Positions 24,750 to 34,165 of a DNA stretch of 64,000 bases are shown one piece after another. Source of the DNA: Chitinophaga qingshengii. Its GTDB lineage: Bacteria; Bacteroidota; Bacteroidia; Chitinophagales; Chitinophagaceae. The stretch covers positions 992,001 to 1,056,000 of the forward strand of contig NZ_JACVFC010000003.1 of assembly GCF_014529935.1 (NCBI RefSeq), given 5' to 3'. Within the stretch, counting starts at the first letter, position 1; the number at the start of each line of letters is the position of its first letter. The notes below the pieces were generated by a model. That model did not search any database, was not told where the DNA came from, and was given only the letters and a program-made list of their open reading frames with translations. The position numbers and the translations under genes are program-made.

Positions 24750-26144
24750 TCAGAGGCTGCCGATCAGCTGCCGGAGGTTATTATCCGCATAGGCTGCCCT
24801 GAACAGCGCTTTCCAGGCTTCGTCGTGGGCCTGGACCATATCTGTTTCTGCCCGGTTGAGCACAAACAGCGCGTTGGTGACGTCGATGATACTGGTAAGA
24901 CCGTGTTTGTACAGCGCCATTTTTTGTTTGGCGGCAGCCTGGGCAGCCTGCAGCTGCAGGGGTAGCTCTTTTAGTTTAGCCTGTGCCGTTAGTATATCGG
25001 CCTGAGCCTGTTGATACAGGCTTTGCAGGTTGGTGCGGGAGGTAGCCAGTTCCTGCTCCGCAGCGGCTGATTTCTGCCGTTGCACGGCCAGCTTGTCGCG
25101 GGTATGTTTGAGATCGGCCACATTCCAGGTGATACCTAATCCCAGCAGGTAGTTATACCGGCTGTATCCCAAACCGCTGAAGAGATTTTTATCATACACA
25201 TCATTGAAACTGCCACTGGAGCCGCGCATCCAGCCGGCGGCCATCAGGTTAACTTTAGGCAGCTGTTGTTTGCGTACGACATCTTCCTGTGCCTGCTGAC
25301 GCTGATACAGGGCATGGTAGTATTCCAGCAACGGGTGGCTGTCTGCTAGTTGCGCCGAATCCGGTTGCAGCAGTTGCGGCAAAGCCGCGCCGCTACCAAA
25401 TACCGGCACCACCTGCGCCGTATCAAGACCAGTCAGGGAAGCCAGTTCAATACGTACCTGGTTATAGCGGTTAGATACTTCCAGGAGGCTCAGGCGGGCT
25501 TTGGATAGCTCAGCCGCAGCCACGGCGCTGTCCACGCCCGGTTTCAGGCCGTGTAGCACAATGGCGGTCACTGCGCGGGCCATTTCGCCATTACGGCGGA
25601 TATTATCTTCCTGTATTTTCTGTAGTTCGTTTAGCCGTAACAGTTCGAGGTAGTCTCGGATAACCGTTACCGTAAGCTGGTTGGTCGTGTTGCCCAGGTC
25701 CGCCTCGTTCACATGTAAATCCTGGCGGGCGGCGGCTTTTTGGGAGCCATAGGCGCCGAAGTTGTAGATTTCCCACTGCATGGAGGCCATGGCGATGTTG
25801 CCGCTCATGAGGGCGGCATTGTTTTCATTCCGGATACCGCCGGAGGTAGATGGGATCATGCCCATGGTAAAATAGGAACCGTAGATACTGTTGTCGGTGC
25901 CTGCATCAATCTGCTCATGTAGTTTAAGGGCCGGGTACCAATTGTGATTCACATCGGTGATATTGGCCTGTCCTGCTTTCACGAGTGCCTGTTTAGCCTT
26001 TACGGCAGGATAATGGGTAATGGCCAGGTCGACAGCCTGTTTAAGCGAAAGGCTGTCCGCGACGGGGCCTGCGAACAAAGAGGTGAACGGGAGCAGACAT
26101 AACAATAGCCCATACCTCTTTTTCGCGGTCATATGTATACGCAT
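24750..26144 (-). CDS. TolC-family outer-membrane efflux channel
   Basis: 464 aa with signal peptide (LLLCLLPFTSLFAGP). It has the internal duplication of TolC proteins: two long helical hairpins with heptad-like Ala/Leu/Gln patterns (for example LAVQRQKSAAAEQELATSRT) and the SLKQAVDLAI start typical of the outer-membrane efflux domain. ATGs at 26144 and 26132 are both plausible starts. It leads the core RND operon (TolC, permease, adaptor), possibly behind the small secreted protein at 26192-26539. Confidence 0.92.
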   Translation of the reverse strand: MRIHMTAKKRYGLLLCLLPFTSLFAGPVADSLSLKQAVDLAITHYPAVKAKQALVKAGQANITDVNHNWYPALKLHEQIDAGTDNSIYGSYFTMGMIPSTSGGIRNENNAALMSGNIAMASMQWEIYNFGAYGSQKAAARQDLHVNEADLGNTTNQLTVTVIRDYLELLRLNELQKIQEDNIRRNGEMARAVTAIVLHGLKPGVDSAVAAAELSKARLSLLEVSNRYNQVRIELASLTGLDTAQVVPVFGSGAALPQLLQPDSAQLADSHPLLEYYHALYQRQQAQEDVVRKQQLPKVNLMAAGWMRGSSGSFNDVYDKNLFSGLGYSRYNYLLGLGITWNVADLKHTRDKLAVQRQKSAAAEQELATSRTNLQSLYQQAQADILTAQAKLKELPLQLQAAQAAAKQKMALYKHGLTSIIDVTNALFVLNRAETDMVQAHDEAWKALFRAAYADNNLRQLIGSL

Positions 26145-26191
26145 AATTCGCTGAAAAGATTAGTAAAAGAAAAAAAACACTAAAGGAGGGA

Positions 26192-26539
26192 TCAGGCTAC
26201 AGGAGGGCCTCGCCAGCTTCGTAGCGGAACGGGAACGCTGAGGAAAGGATTACAATGATATCCGCTTCGGTTATCATCTACATAAATAAAATAAGGGGGA
26301 AGGGAAACGGCATAAACGGGACATATCCGGCTATGGCTTTCATTAATACCTACCGGCCGGCGTTTTAATTTTTTGATCGTCGTCTTATACCGGGGAGTAT
26401 GTTTCAGCACATATTGGGTGATGCTGAAAGAAGGATCATGTGATTTGGGAAGTGCACAACCGTCACCCCGCTCCGCTTGCGGAAGCAGGCACACAGTAAT
26501 GAGTACAAGGAATAGCAGCCTTAGTATTTTCACATCCAA
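26192..26539 (-). CDS. hypothetical small secreted protein
   Basis: 115 aa. The hydrophobic N-terminus (ILRLLFLVLITVCLLP) looks like a signal peptide. The rest is basic and rich in Pro, Tyr and Ser, with four Cys, and matches no family I know. It ends 47 bp before the TolC-type gene on the same strand, so it may be the first gene of the RND operon. The ATG at 26539 or the GTG two codons later (26533) could be the start. It could also be a chance frame in the operon leader. Confidence 0.45.
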   Translation of the reverse strand: MDVKILRLLFLVLITVCLLPQAERGDGCALPKSHDPSFSITQYVLKHTPRYKTTIKKLKRRPVGINESHSRICPVYAVSLPPYFIYVDDNRSGYHCNPFLSVPVPLRSWRGPPVA

Positions 26540-26628
26540 CTAACTTAATGGCTACTAAGATATTCAATGATAGCGGCTTTTACCAGACCACTCATCACAT
26601 TTTAATAAGATTTTAATTCCGGGAAAAA

Positions 26629-27444
26629 CTAGAAAAAGCAAACCAGGCAAAGTTCTTTCATTTTTTGGGCGGCGTTGGCCAACCGGAAATCCTGCATGGG
26701 GAAGCAGGCAAAAGACTGGAATTCGTCCAACGAGGGACCGATCGCCACAATCTTCAGGTCAAAGGCTTCCAGCTGGTCATTAAAATGATTCAGCAGCGCC
26801 TTAGCGAAGTCCTCTGCGGCTAATATCGTTTCGTATTCTTCCGGCGCGGGCGCTTCTAATATGGCGCCCACATTTACCAGTGGTGACAATTCATTGAGTG
26901 CAAATACACCTTCATCCGACAGGGATCTCCATTCAAAATCAGCCAGGTTACCGGCCTGTTGCAGCGCCACCTGTAATTCTTCCCAGATAGCGGTTACATT
27001 GGCGGGTACTGTATCGGGCAGGTTGGCAATCTGTTCCTCCGCCGCTTCTTCTTCAAAAATATCCAAGTATAATTGAGACAACAGTTCCCGGGCATTACCG
27101 GCCTTTCTTAGTTTATCTGCCATTTTCAGTCCACGTAACATGGCATCCCAGCGCAGGGAAAGTTCTTCCACATCCTCTGCCAGCAGTTCATCAGTGACCA
27201 TCACTGCTTTTTCTCCCAGTTTGTAATTGTCAAGCCTGCTTTTTTTCACCACCAGCTGCTCTCCTGCAAAAGACAGCTCATAGGTAGCGCAATTCAAAAA
27301 GCGGGTACCAATCACCACCTTGTCAGGAAATATTTCGTGTATCACATCCTCTTCCGTATCGATATGGGAATTACCGCTCTGCTGGCCGAATGTAGCGGTC
27401 ATCCAGTTAAAATCCGCCTGTGATATACCTGTTGGCATCTGCAT
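26629..27444 (-). CDS. hypothetical protein
   Basis: 271 aa, acidic and soluble, with no signal or membrane segment. Long Glu/Leu-rich helices dominate (DELLAEDVEELSLRWDAML, EEEAAEEQIANLP). The C-terminal third (FNDQLEAFDLKIVAIGPSLD) vaguely recalls DUF6630-type proteins, but I do not rely on that. Alternative starts are the ATGs at 27444 and 27438. A -7-like element on the minus strand (TACATTTG, 27465-27472) lies about 20 bp upstream. It is divergent from the aldo/keto reductase. Confidence 0.7.
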   Translation of the reverse strand: MQMPTGISQADFNWMTATFGQQSGNSHIDTEEDVIHEIFPDKVVIGTRFLNCATYELSFAGEQLVVKKSRLDNYKLGEKAVMVTDELLAEDVEELSLRWDAMLRGLKMADKLRKAGNARELLSQLYLDIFEEEAAEEQIANLPDTVPANVTAIWEELQVALQQAGNLADFEWRSLSDEGVFALNELSPLVNVGAILEAPAPEEYETILAAEDFAKALLNHFNDQLEAFDLKIVAIGPSLDEFQSFACFPMQDFRLANAAQKMKELCLVCFF

Positions 27445-27557
27445 AAAAAATCACCATTGATGCTCAAATGTAATGAAATTAGCTGAGGGCCGGAGCATCC
27501 ATAAAAGTATTTAAATTAGTAGTGGGATTCATTACAACAGACTTAAATTTAACTACC

Positions 27558-28508
27558 ATGGAAAAACGGAAACTGGGAAAATCGGGGCTGGAAGCAGCGC
27601 CCTTTGCTTTTGGCGGTAATGTATTTGGCTGGTCGGCCGATGAAACCACCTCTTTCGCACTGCTGGATACCTTTACCGGCAATGGTTTCAACCTTATCGA
27701 CACCGCAGATGTATACTCCCGTTGGGTGCCTGGCAACAAAGGCGGGGAATCGGAAACCATTATCGGCAAATGGATAAAACAACGCGGTAACCGCAGCCAG
27801 GTGCTCGTTGCCACCAAAGTAGGCGCCGATATGGGTCAGGGAGTCAATACCTCCAAAGCATATATCATCAAGGCCGTGGAAGACTCGCTACAGCGGCTAC
27901 AGACAGACTATATCGATCTGTACCAGACACATTACGACGCTACCGGCACACCCGTGGAAGAAACGCTGGAAGCCTATGCCGCCCTGCTGAAAGCAGGTAA
28001 GATACGGGCTATCGGCGCTTCCAATATGAGCGCAGAGAGATTGGTGGAAAGCATGAAAGCCAGTGAGCAGCACGGTTTTCCGCATTACAGCACCTTCCAG
28101 CCGGAATATAATCTTTATAACCGCACCGGTTTTGAAACTACGTATATGCCTCTGTGTGAGCAATACGGATTAAGTGTTATCAGCTACTATTCTCTGGCCA
28201 GCGGCTTCCTGAGTGGTAAGTACCGTAACGAAGCAGATGTGGAAAAAAGCAAAGCCCGTGGTCAGAAAGCCTTGAGTTACCTGAACGATCGCGGACTGCG
28301 TATTTTAGTTGCGCTCGACAAAGTAGCGGACAAATATAACAGTACGCCTGCAGGCGTAGCCCTGGCCTGGCTCCTCACCCGCCCTACCGTGGCGGCGCCT
28401 ATCGCCAGCGCTACCAGCGTGCCGCAATTGCATGAAATTATAAAGGGGGTTCAGCTAAAGCTGGATAGTGAAGCCGTGGAGATATTGAATACCGCTTCTG
28501 CGTACTAA
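27558..28508 (+). CDS. aldo/keto reductase
   Basis: 316 aa from the ATG at 27558 (MEKRKLGKSGLEAAPFAFGG), which matches the normal family N-terminus; the extra 12 codons from 27522 are not needed. This is an NADPH-dependent TIM-barrel oxidoreductase. The catalytic tetrad is visible in order: Asp (NLIDTADVYS), Tyr of the same segment, Lys (VATKVG) and His (YQTHYD). The C-terminal cofactor-binding segment contains PIASATSVPQLHE. The substrate is probably an aldehyde or ketone, but no neighbour specifies it. It is followed by a palindromic terminator shared with the convergent gene. Confidence 0.93.
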   Translation: MEKRKLGKSGLEAAPFAFGGNVFGWSADETTSFALLDTFTGNGFNLIDTADVYSRWVPGNKGGESETIIGKWIKQRGNRSQVLVATKVGADMGQGVNTSKAYIIKAVEDSLQRLQTDYIDLYQTHYDATGTPVEETLEAYAALLKAGKIRAIGASNMSAERLVESMKASEQHGFPHYSTFQPEYNLYNRTGFETTYMPLCEQYGLSVISYYSLASGFLSGKYRNEADVEKSKARGQKALSYLNDRGLRILVALDKVADKYNSTPAGVALAWLLTRPTVAAPIASATSVPQLHEIIKGVQLKLDSEAVEILNTASAY

Positions 28509-28513
28509 ATAAA

Positions 28514-28556
28514 ATAACACGAGCCCCATTGATCAATGGGGCTCGCGTTGTTTTAT
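28514..28556. terminator. bidirectional terminator between convergent genes
   Basis: CGAGCCCC...GGGGCTCG, a fully self-complementary 26-bp stretch at 28520-28545, lies 11 bp after the aldo/keto reductase stop and before the end of the leftward gene at 28565. T/A-rich flanks exist on both sides (TTGTTTTATTT on the right), so it can serve both genes. Confidence 0.85.
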
Positions 28557-28564
28557 TTATGTTA

Positions 28565-29578
28565 TCAGAATTTAATTTTGATGCCTGCATTTGCCCCCAG
28601 ACCACCGATGTTGATATATGATTTTAAATCGTTGGATGGTTCGTTATCATTTTTGTAATACACTTTACTACCCTGCTGATTGATGGGCGTATTGGAATTT
28701 TTATCCAGCGTAGTCACATACTTCGTATTTTTTTCCGCCACACTCAGGTCGTTGAGGCCGGTAGGCTGACCAGGTACCGGCGCCACTACTGCGCCTGTGC
28801 TGGCATTGACAATATTGGTGGATTGTTCGTAGGCGGTGATTTCCTTTTCTTTGCTTCGCACCGGCACATTGCGGTATTCCGCTTCTACGAAAATATCGAT
28901 GCGGGGACTCACATAGAAGGATACACCGAGCGCACCCTGGAAGCCGAGGGTGATATTCGGTTTCACCTGCTCCTTGCGGTGGATCACTGTGTGAACCATG
29001 GTACCTGCCGGAATACCGGCCGGGCTGCTGAGCTGGTCCACATCGGTATCGATATACAGGCGGCCCCATAACGGTACCACAACACCAAAACGAACGTAGG
29101 GATTTACTTTTTCAAATCCGGGATTCAGTACAAGACTGGGGGCAAAATCTACTGCATTAACATGGCCGTAGGATTCAACGGATACCAGCTGTTTACCGCT
29201 GCCGGCCAGGGTGGTGAGGTTTCTTGTCATCAGGTTTTTACGGCTGTGGTAGTAGTTGAACGATGCTTCCACGGCCATATACTTATTGATGTTGTACCCG
29301 AAAGCAAGGCCTCCCCTGGCTCCTTCTCCGTAGGAGCCGGTGAGCACTTTACGGCTGATGGTGTCCAGTCGCGGAGGATTAAGCTCAGTGTGCAGGTCCT
29401 GTGGTGGAAATGGACCAACATTTGGGTACTGTCCCGGGAAAACACTAAAGAAGTACCCACCGGTTACTTTGATATAAAATTTTGAAGAAGGAGCGGCACT
29501 GGAATGGTCCTGGGCCCGGACGTTTCCTGCGAGTGCCAATGCCAGCATGGTTGTTGTTAATAGCTGCACTTTTTTCAT
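28565..29578 (-). CDS. outer-membrane beta-barrel protein (hypothetical)
   Basis: 337 aa with a signal peptide (MKKVQLLTTTMLALALAGNVRAQ). Many alternating strands (YIKVTGGYFFSV, AVEASFNYYHSR, ITLGFQGALGVSFYVSPRIDIFVEAEYR) and the final strand GANAGIKIKF, ending in an aromatic residue, indicate a small outer-membrane barrel like OmpA/OmpW-type porin-like proteins of Bacteroidota. A long loop near the C-terminus is rich in Asn, Thr and Ser. The function is unknown. Confidence 0.8.
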   Translation of the reverse strand: MKKVQLLTTTMLALALAGNVRAQDHSSAAPSSKFYIKVTGGYFFSVFPGQYPNVGPFPPQDLHTELNPPRLDTISRKVLTGSYGEGARGGLAFGYNINKYMAVEASFNYYHSRKNLMTRNLTTLAGSGKQLVSVESYGHVNAVDFAPSLVLNPGFEKVNPYVRFGVVVPLWGRLYIDTDVDQLSSPAGIPAGTMVHTVIHRKEQVKPNITLGFQGALGVSFYVSPRIDIFVEAEYRNVPVRSKEKEITAYEQSTNIVNASTGAVVAPVPGQPTGLNDLSVAEKNTKYVTTLDKNSNTPINQQGSKVYYKNDNEPSNDLKSYINIGGLGANAGIKIKF

Positions 29579-29663
29579 AAACAGTGGTTTTGGTGAGAAG
29601 GTCTTTCGACGCTATCGGAAGTTAAAGAATTGTTATCATATAACAAGCGGCCCACCAACTTGT

Positions 29664-30842
29664 TTAAAATGCTTCCGCGAGCGACAGATACAGTCCTTTC
29701 TGCCTGGATTCTCCTGCCAGCTTTTCCCCAACGGCATAGTCTATACGAATAGTCAGTTTTGCATTTTCATCGTAGAAGTAACGGATACCGCCGCCGAAGC
29801 TGGGTTTAAAACCATTCAGGGCGAAGTTGTGGTTATTAAACACAGAACCCGCGCCGGCAAAGGCTGCCAGGGCAAATTTAGGCTTCACGTCCACAAACCA
29901 TATTCTGATGTGCATTTTAGGATCGATAAAATAGCGGTATTCCGCCTGTCCTGCCAGGTAGTTCTGGTCGCGGTAACGACCGGTGTAATACCCGCGCATG
30001 ATCATATCGTTGCCTAATTCAGGCAACAGGTAAAACGGCAGCTTGTCGCCCTGCAGACTGTTGAACACACCATTCAGCCCCAACGTACTTTTGGGTGACA
30101 GGGAGATAAAATGCGAGCCCTGTGCATCCAGTTTAAACAAGGGTTCGGAGCTGAGAAATGACGGCGCATAAGCTGCGTTTAATTTCAGCCACCACCCTTT
30201 ACGGGTATAGTTCTGGTTATCGCGGTTATCGAAGATGCCTGTCAGTCCAATAAAGGTTACATGTCCTCCGTTTCTGCCTACCAGCTGCATGGTGTTATAG
30301 ATACCTTTATCATCGCGGCTGCTGTAGGAATCGTTTTGATACAACAGCGAAGCGCCTGCATAGAAGTGCCCGCTAATACGGCGTTCGGCCTCCGCCTGCG
30401 CTTTATAACGGGTATTATTCAGCAGGGAGCGGGTATCATGGCGGGTATCGTTGCCAATACCAAAGAAATACAGCGGGAAATTATGATAGCGCAGATTCCC
30501 TTTATAATGCCAGGTATTGCCGCGGGTCCATATATTGGCTTTCAGGTCAATTTTGAACTGACTCTCCGTTGTAACAGCCGGTATCAGGTTGAGCGTAGAA
30601 TTACGGGTAGTGATATCCGGATTTTTATTATCTGTATAAAAAGAATATAACATGGCTGCCCCTATTTCCAGTCCTTTTTCCTGGGAATAGCCGAGCACGG
30701 GTAACGGGAAAAAGCTCCGTTTCCGGAAGGCAAGGCTATCTGCCGGAGGAGGGGTGTTACCGTTAGAAGCTGTATCCTGCTGCGCCTGTGTACCGATGGC
30801 CAATGAAACGAGCAACGCCGTGATATTAAGTGCTTTATACAT
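29664..30842 (-). CDS. Omp85/BamA-type surface antigen barrel
   Basis: 392 aa from the ATG at 30842 (MYKALNITALLVSLAIGTQA), which gives a signal peptide. There are no POTRA domains; almost the whole mature protein is barrel. The MRGYYTGRYRDQNYLAGQAE segment matches the conserved (V/M)RGY..R motif of Omp85 loop 6, followed by the closing strands (LTIRIDYAVGE) and a C-terminal Phe. Short Bacteroidota members like this are annotated as D15-type proteins; whether it inserts proteins, moves a solute or binds lipid is unknown. Confidence 0.85.
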   Translation of the reverse strand: MYKALNITALLVSLAIGTQAQQDTASNGNTPPPADSLAFRKRSFFPLPVLGYSQEKGLEIGAAMLYSFYTDNKNPDITTRNSTLNLIPAVTTESQFKIDLKANIWTRGNTWHYKGNLRYHNFPLYFFGIGNDTRHDTRSLLNNTRYKAQAEAERRISGHFYAGASLLYQNDSYSSRDDKGIYNTMQLVGRNGGHVTFIGLTGIFDNRDNQNYTRKGWWLKLNAAYAPSFLSSEPLFKLDAQGSHFISLSPKSTLGLNGVFNSLQGDKLPFYLLPELGNDMIMRGYYTGRYRDQNYLAGQAEYRYFIDPKMHIRIWFVDVKPKFALAAFAGAGSVFNNHNFALNGFKPSFGGGIRYFYDENAKLTIRIDYAVGEKLAGESRQKGLYLSLAEAF

Positions 30843-30872
30843 GGGCGCGAAGATAATCAATTAGAATTTACG

Positions 30873-30904
30873 ATTTACGATTGGGGGGATTTACGATTGG
30901 GGGG
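30873..30904. repeat. tandem 16-bp repeat ATTTACGATTGGGGGG (two copies)
   Basis: Two exact adjacent copies (30873-30888 and 30889-30904), preceded by a partial copy (AATTTACG), sit just upstream of the Omp85 gene start. AT-rich degenerate copies in the opposite sense appear at about 30948-30970. Confidence 0.7.
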
Positions 30905-30977
30905 ATTTTGATAATTCCATTATGACGCCATACCCGGAGCCACCGTCTAAATTGTAAATGCCAAAATCGTACATGCT

Positions 30978-31253
30978 TCAGCGGTCCGAGTGTCCCAACG
31001 GTTTATCAGGAGCAACCTGGTCGCGCACCAATTGTTTCAGGAATTTGATTTCGGGGAAATGCCCGGCTTCCTTCCGGTCGAAGAGTACCTGGTCATTTAT
31101 AAAGATGGTATAAGTACCGGACGTTTCACTGGGGCGTAGTGTCACCCCTCCCAGTTCAGCCGTGAATGTTGTCAGCAGTTCCTGCGCCATATAAGCAGCA
31201 CGCAGGAGCCAGCCGCATTTCGGGCAATATTCGATAGTAAGCACTGGTTTCAT
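30978..31253 (-). CDS. SelW/SelT/Rdx-type thioredoxin-like protein
   Basis: 91 aa from the ATG at 31253 (MKPVLTIEYCPKCGW); the frame opens three codons earlier. The CPKC motif after the first strand, with the following helix (LLRAAYMAQELLTTF) and the later FDRKEAGHFPEIKFLKQLVRD, is the Rdx/selenoprotein-W pattern, with Cys in place of selenocysteine. The family is thought to be redox-active; the bacterial role is unknown. It is divergent from the TPR histidine kinase. Confidence 0.85.
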   Translation of the reverse strand: MKPVLTIEYCPKCGWLLRAAYMAQELLTTFTAELGGVTLRPSETSGTYTIFINDQVLFDRKEAGHFPEIKFLKQLVRDQVAPDKPLGHSDR

Positions 31254-31511
31254 GATAATCATCTGATGTTTAGCGTTTTAGATAAGCCCGAAGCAGCTCG
31301 ACAAGTATATACATTACCGGTAGATAGCCCGGCGCAGGAAAGATACGACTGTATTCGGATTTCAGGCAACATAACACAAAAATCACACGTCCTGCGGCGG
31401 AATTTATTACCGGTTCTTTTGAATCGTCGGCCATTATCTTTATTTTTATGCCATAATTAAAGCGTACGTCCCCGAATCGCTCTACTATGTCACAGCCAAC
31501 AATAATACCTT

Positions 31512-33533
31512 ATGCTGCCGGCCATACCTTTGAAAAAGTGTATCATTATTCCGTTATGTTTATTGCTGCTCTCTCCTTCTACCAGAGCGCAACAAAGCGG
31601 AATAGACAGCCTTCAGCACAACCTTAATGCGCACCCTCAGCGGGATACCGTTCGGGTAAACATACTCAACCAACTGTCACGCCTATACTTTACCAAAGAT
31701 GCGGGCATCGCTGCGCGTTTGGGTGAAGAAGCGCTCAATATCAGCAATGATCTGGCCTATACAAAGGGAAAAATATGGGCTACCCGTAACCTGGCCCTGG
31801 TAGAAAACACCAAAGGCAACCTCGACAAACAATTGCAGTACACCCTAAATGCCCTGAAAATGGCAGAGGAGGAAGGAGACCTGCGTACCCTGGGCATCCT
31901 TAATAATGATGTGGGGAATATCTTCACCGAACAAAACAGTCCCCGGGATGCATTGATCTATCTGCAAAAATCCCTTCAGATAAAAGAGCAACTCAAGGAA
32001 CTCCCCGAAATCAGTAAAACCCTTAATAATATCGGCTCTGCCTACATTGCCCTGAAACAAACCGATTCCGCCTTACTGTATTTAGCCAAATCCGAAAAAC
32101 TCAAACTGTCACTGCACGATGATCGCGGGCTGGCGTATACCTATGAAAACATGGGTATTGTGGCCATGCTCGAACATCGTTATGAGACGGCATTACGATA
32201 TCATCAGTTGTCGGCGCAATATTATAAGTCCACCGACAACCTGCCGGGAATTACCAAGGCAAGCCTTAACCTGGCCGAAATACAGACGATGCTGGGCGAC
32301 CTGAAAAGTGCAGAAAAGAACCTGGACACCGCCAGAAGCATCAACGACAAGCTGGGCAACGTTAAAAACGAAATGATCTATTATAAGATCCGTTCCAGGC
32401 TGGACTCGGCCCGCCATGATTTTGCATCCGCACTGAAACATTATCAGGCTTTCAGCGAACTGAATATTGACTACTTCAACCTGGAAAAAAGCCGGCAGAT
32501 CACCCGTTCTACTTCCCGGTATGAAGCAGAGAAAAAACAACGGGAGAATGTGATGCTAAAAAAGGAACAGCAGCTGCATCTGGCCACCATCCAGCAGCAG
32601 CGGGTACTGGTATTATCCGGCGCCGCCCTTTTCCTCGCCCTGCTGCTGATTACTGCGATGGTATACCGGTTGTATAAACATCAGCAGGAGCTATACCAGC
32701 AGCTGAACAGCAAAAACCAGGAGGTATCGCTGCAGAACCGGATCATCCTGGAACAAAATGCCACCCTGGAGAACCTCAACCAGGTAAAAGACAAAATATT
32801 TTCCGTGATATCGCATGACCTGCGGTCTCCCCTGGCCATACTGGAGGGTTTGTTGTTTCTGCTGAAAGATGAAAAAATTGATGCCCAGCAGTTCCGCTTT
32901 TATACCGATGAATTATGGCGCGATGTAAAAAACACCGCCTATATGATGGACAATATGCTGCAATGGGCCAGCAACCAGATGAAAGGCATCAGTGTAAAAG
33001 CAGATGATTTTGACCTGACGCTGTTGCTCAACCAGGAGTTTGAGTTATTGCAGACCATGGCCCGGCAGAAAGATGTAAAACTCACCCATGAGCTGAAAGG
33101 CGCTGTGCTGGTATACGCCGATCCGGATATGATCCGGCTGGTGTTGCGAAACCTGATCAACAATGCTATCAAATTTACTCCCGGCGGTGGGGAGATTGTG
33201 CTAAAAGCGCAGCTGGACAAAGGCGAGGCGCAGGTATCCGTTAGAGACAACGGTACCGGTATTCCGATAGACGACCAGCACCGTATTTTCTCCAATATCT
33301 ACTACTCCACTACCGGCACCCGTAACGAAAAGGGCTGCGGGTTGGGCCTGCATCTCTCCAAAGACTTCGTAGAGCGCAACCATGGCCATATCTGGTTTGA
33401 AAGTAAACCCGGAGAAGGCAGCTGTTTCAGTTTCACCGTTCCCCTGTCAGACGAACAGGATATTAACGCCCGCGGCTATACGGTAGTATTGCAGGACAAT
33501 CCTATTGGCGGTATGAGCGTGCTGAGAAGGTAA
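31512..33533 (+). CDS. TPR-containing sensor histidine kinase
   Basis: 673 aa. A signal peptide (IIPLCLLLLSPSTRAQ) leads to a periplasmic array of about six TPR repeats (about 40-330; for example LNNIGSAYIALKQTDSALLYL), one membrane helix (about 358-380) and a short coiled coil. The kinase core follows: His435 in the H-box (VISHDLRSP), the N-box NLINNAIKF (about 547-555), G1 DNGTGIP (about 579-585) and G2 GCGLGL (about 608-613). No response regulator is adjacent. The stop codon abuts that of the convergent Lrp gene with no intergenic base. Confidence 0.93.
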   Translation: MLPAIPLKKCIIIPLCLLLLSPSTRAQQSGIDSLQHNLNAHPQRDTVRVNILNQLSRLYFTKDAGIAARLGEEALNISNDLAYTKGKIWATRNLALVENTKGNLDKQLQYTLNALKMAEEEGDLRTLGILNNDVGNIFTEQNSPRDALIYLQKSLQIKEQLKELPEISKTLNNIGSAYIALKQTDSALLYLAKSEKLKLSLHDDRGLAYTYENMGIVAMLEHRYETALRYHQLSAQYYKSTDNLPGITKASLNLAEIQTMLGDLKSAEKNLDTARSINDKLGNVKNEMIYYKIRSRLDSARHDFASALKHYQAFSELNIDYFNLEKSRQITRSTSRYEAEKKQRENVMLKKEQQLHLATIQQQRVLVLSGAALFLALLLITAMVYRLYKHQQELYQQLNSKNQEVSLQNRIILEQNATLENLNQVKDKIFSVISHDLRSPLAILEGLLFLLKDEKIDAQQFRFYTDELWRDVKNTAYMMDNMLQWASNQMKGISVKADDFDLTLLLNQEFELLQTMARQKDVKLTHELKGAVLVYADPDMIRLVLRNLINNAIKFTPGGGEIVLKAQLDKGEAQVSVRDNGTGIPIDDQHRIFSNIYYSTTGTRNEKGCGLGLHLSKDFVERNHGHIWFESKPGEGSCFSFTVPLSDEQDINARGYTVVLQDNPIGGMSVLRR

Positions 33534-33998
33534 TTATACCAGTCCAAAAGCCGTGGTGTGCTTGATCTCCGTCATCACAAAGGAACTATGTACCTGTGCG
33601 ATATTTTCGATCACCGCCAGTTTGTTGGTCAGGAAATACTGATAACTGCGCATATCATCCACCACTACTTTCAGCAGGTAGTCGAATGTACCGGCAACGT
33701 GGTAACATTCCATCACTTCTTCCATCGGGTTGATGGCCGATTCAAATTTTTTCAGCAGCAGTTGGGAATGCAGTTGTAGTGACACATTACAGAAAGCTAC
33801 CAGTGTTTTCCCGATCTTATCAGGGTCCAGCAACGTGACGTAGTTGCGGATGACGCCCATTTTCTCTATTTTTTTCAGCCGTTCATAGGTAGGTGTAACG
33901 CTCAGGCCTATACGGTGTGCTATTTCCTTTGTATTGAGGCGGGCATTTTTCTGAAGTACTTCCAGGATGCGCCGGTCTGTTTTATCCAGTGTCTCCAT
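33534..33998 (-). CDS. Lrp/AsnC-family transcriptional regulator
   Basis: 154 aa from the ATG at 33998 (METLDKTDRRILEVLQKNA). The N-terminal winged HTH (LNTKEIAHRIGLSVTPTYERLKKIE, about 21-45) is followed by the RAM/AsnC ligand-binding domain (about 65-150, with ECYHVAGTFDYLLKVVVDD). These regulators form octamers and respond to amino acids. It is divergent from histidine decarboxylase, 168 bp away, so control of that gene in response to histidine or a related amino acid is a reasonable inference. Confidence 0.92.
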   Translation of the reverse strand: METLDKTDRRILEVLQKNARLNTKEIAHRIGLSVTPTYERLKKIEKMGVIRNYVTLLDPDKIGKTLVAFCNVSLQLHSQLLLKKFESAINPMEEVMECYHVAGTFDYLLKVVVDDMRSYQYFLTNKLAVIENIAQVHSSFVMTEIKHTTAFGLV

Positions 33999-34165
33999 AA
34001 ACAGCATTTTTTTTCTGCGAAAGTGGCAGCAGGCAGTCTATCTTAGTTAATTAGAACTGTTATTCCATCAAAATTAGTATATATTTTCTGATTATGCCAT
34101 ACCAGCAGTTCAATTCAATGGCATTTCCCTAGCTTCGCAGCATCATACACCTGTAATCGCCGATT

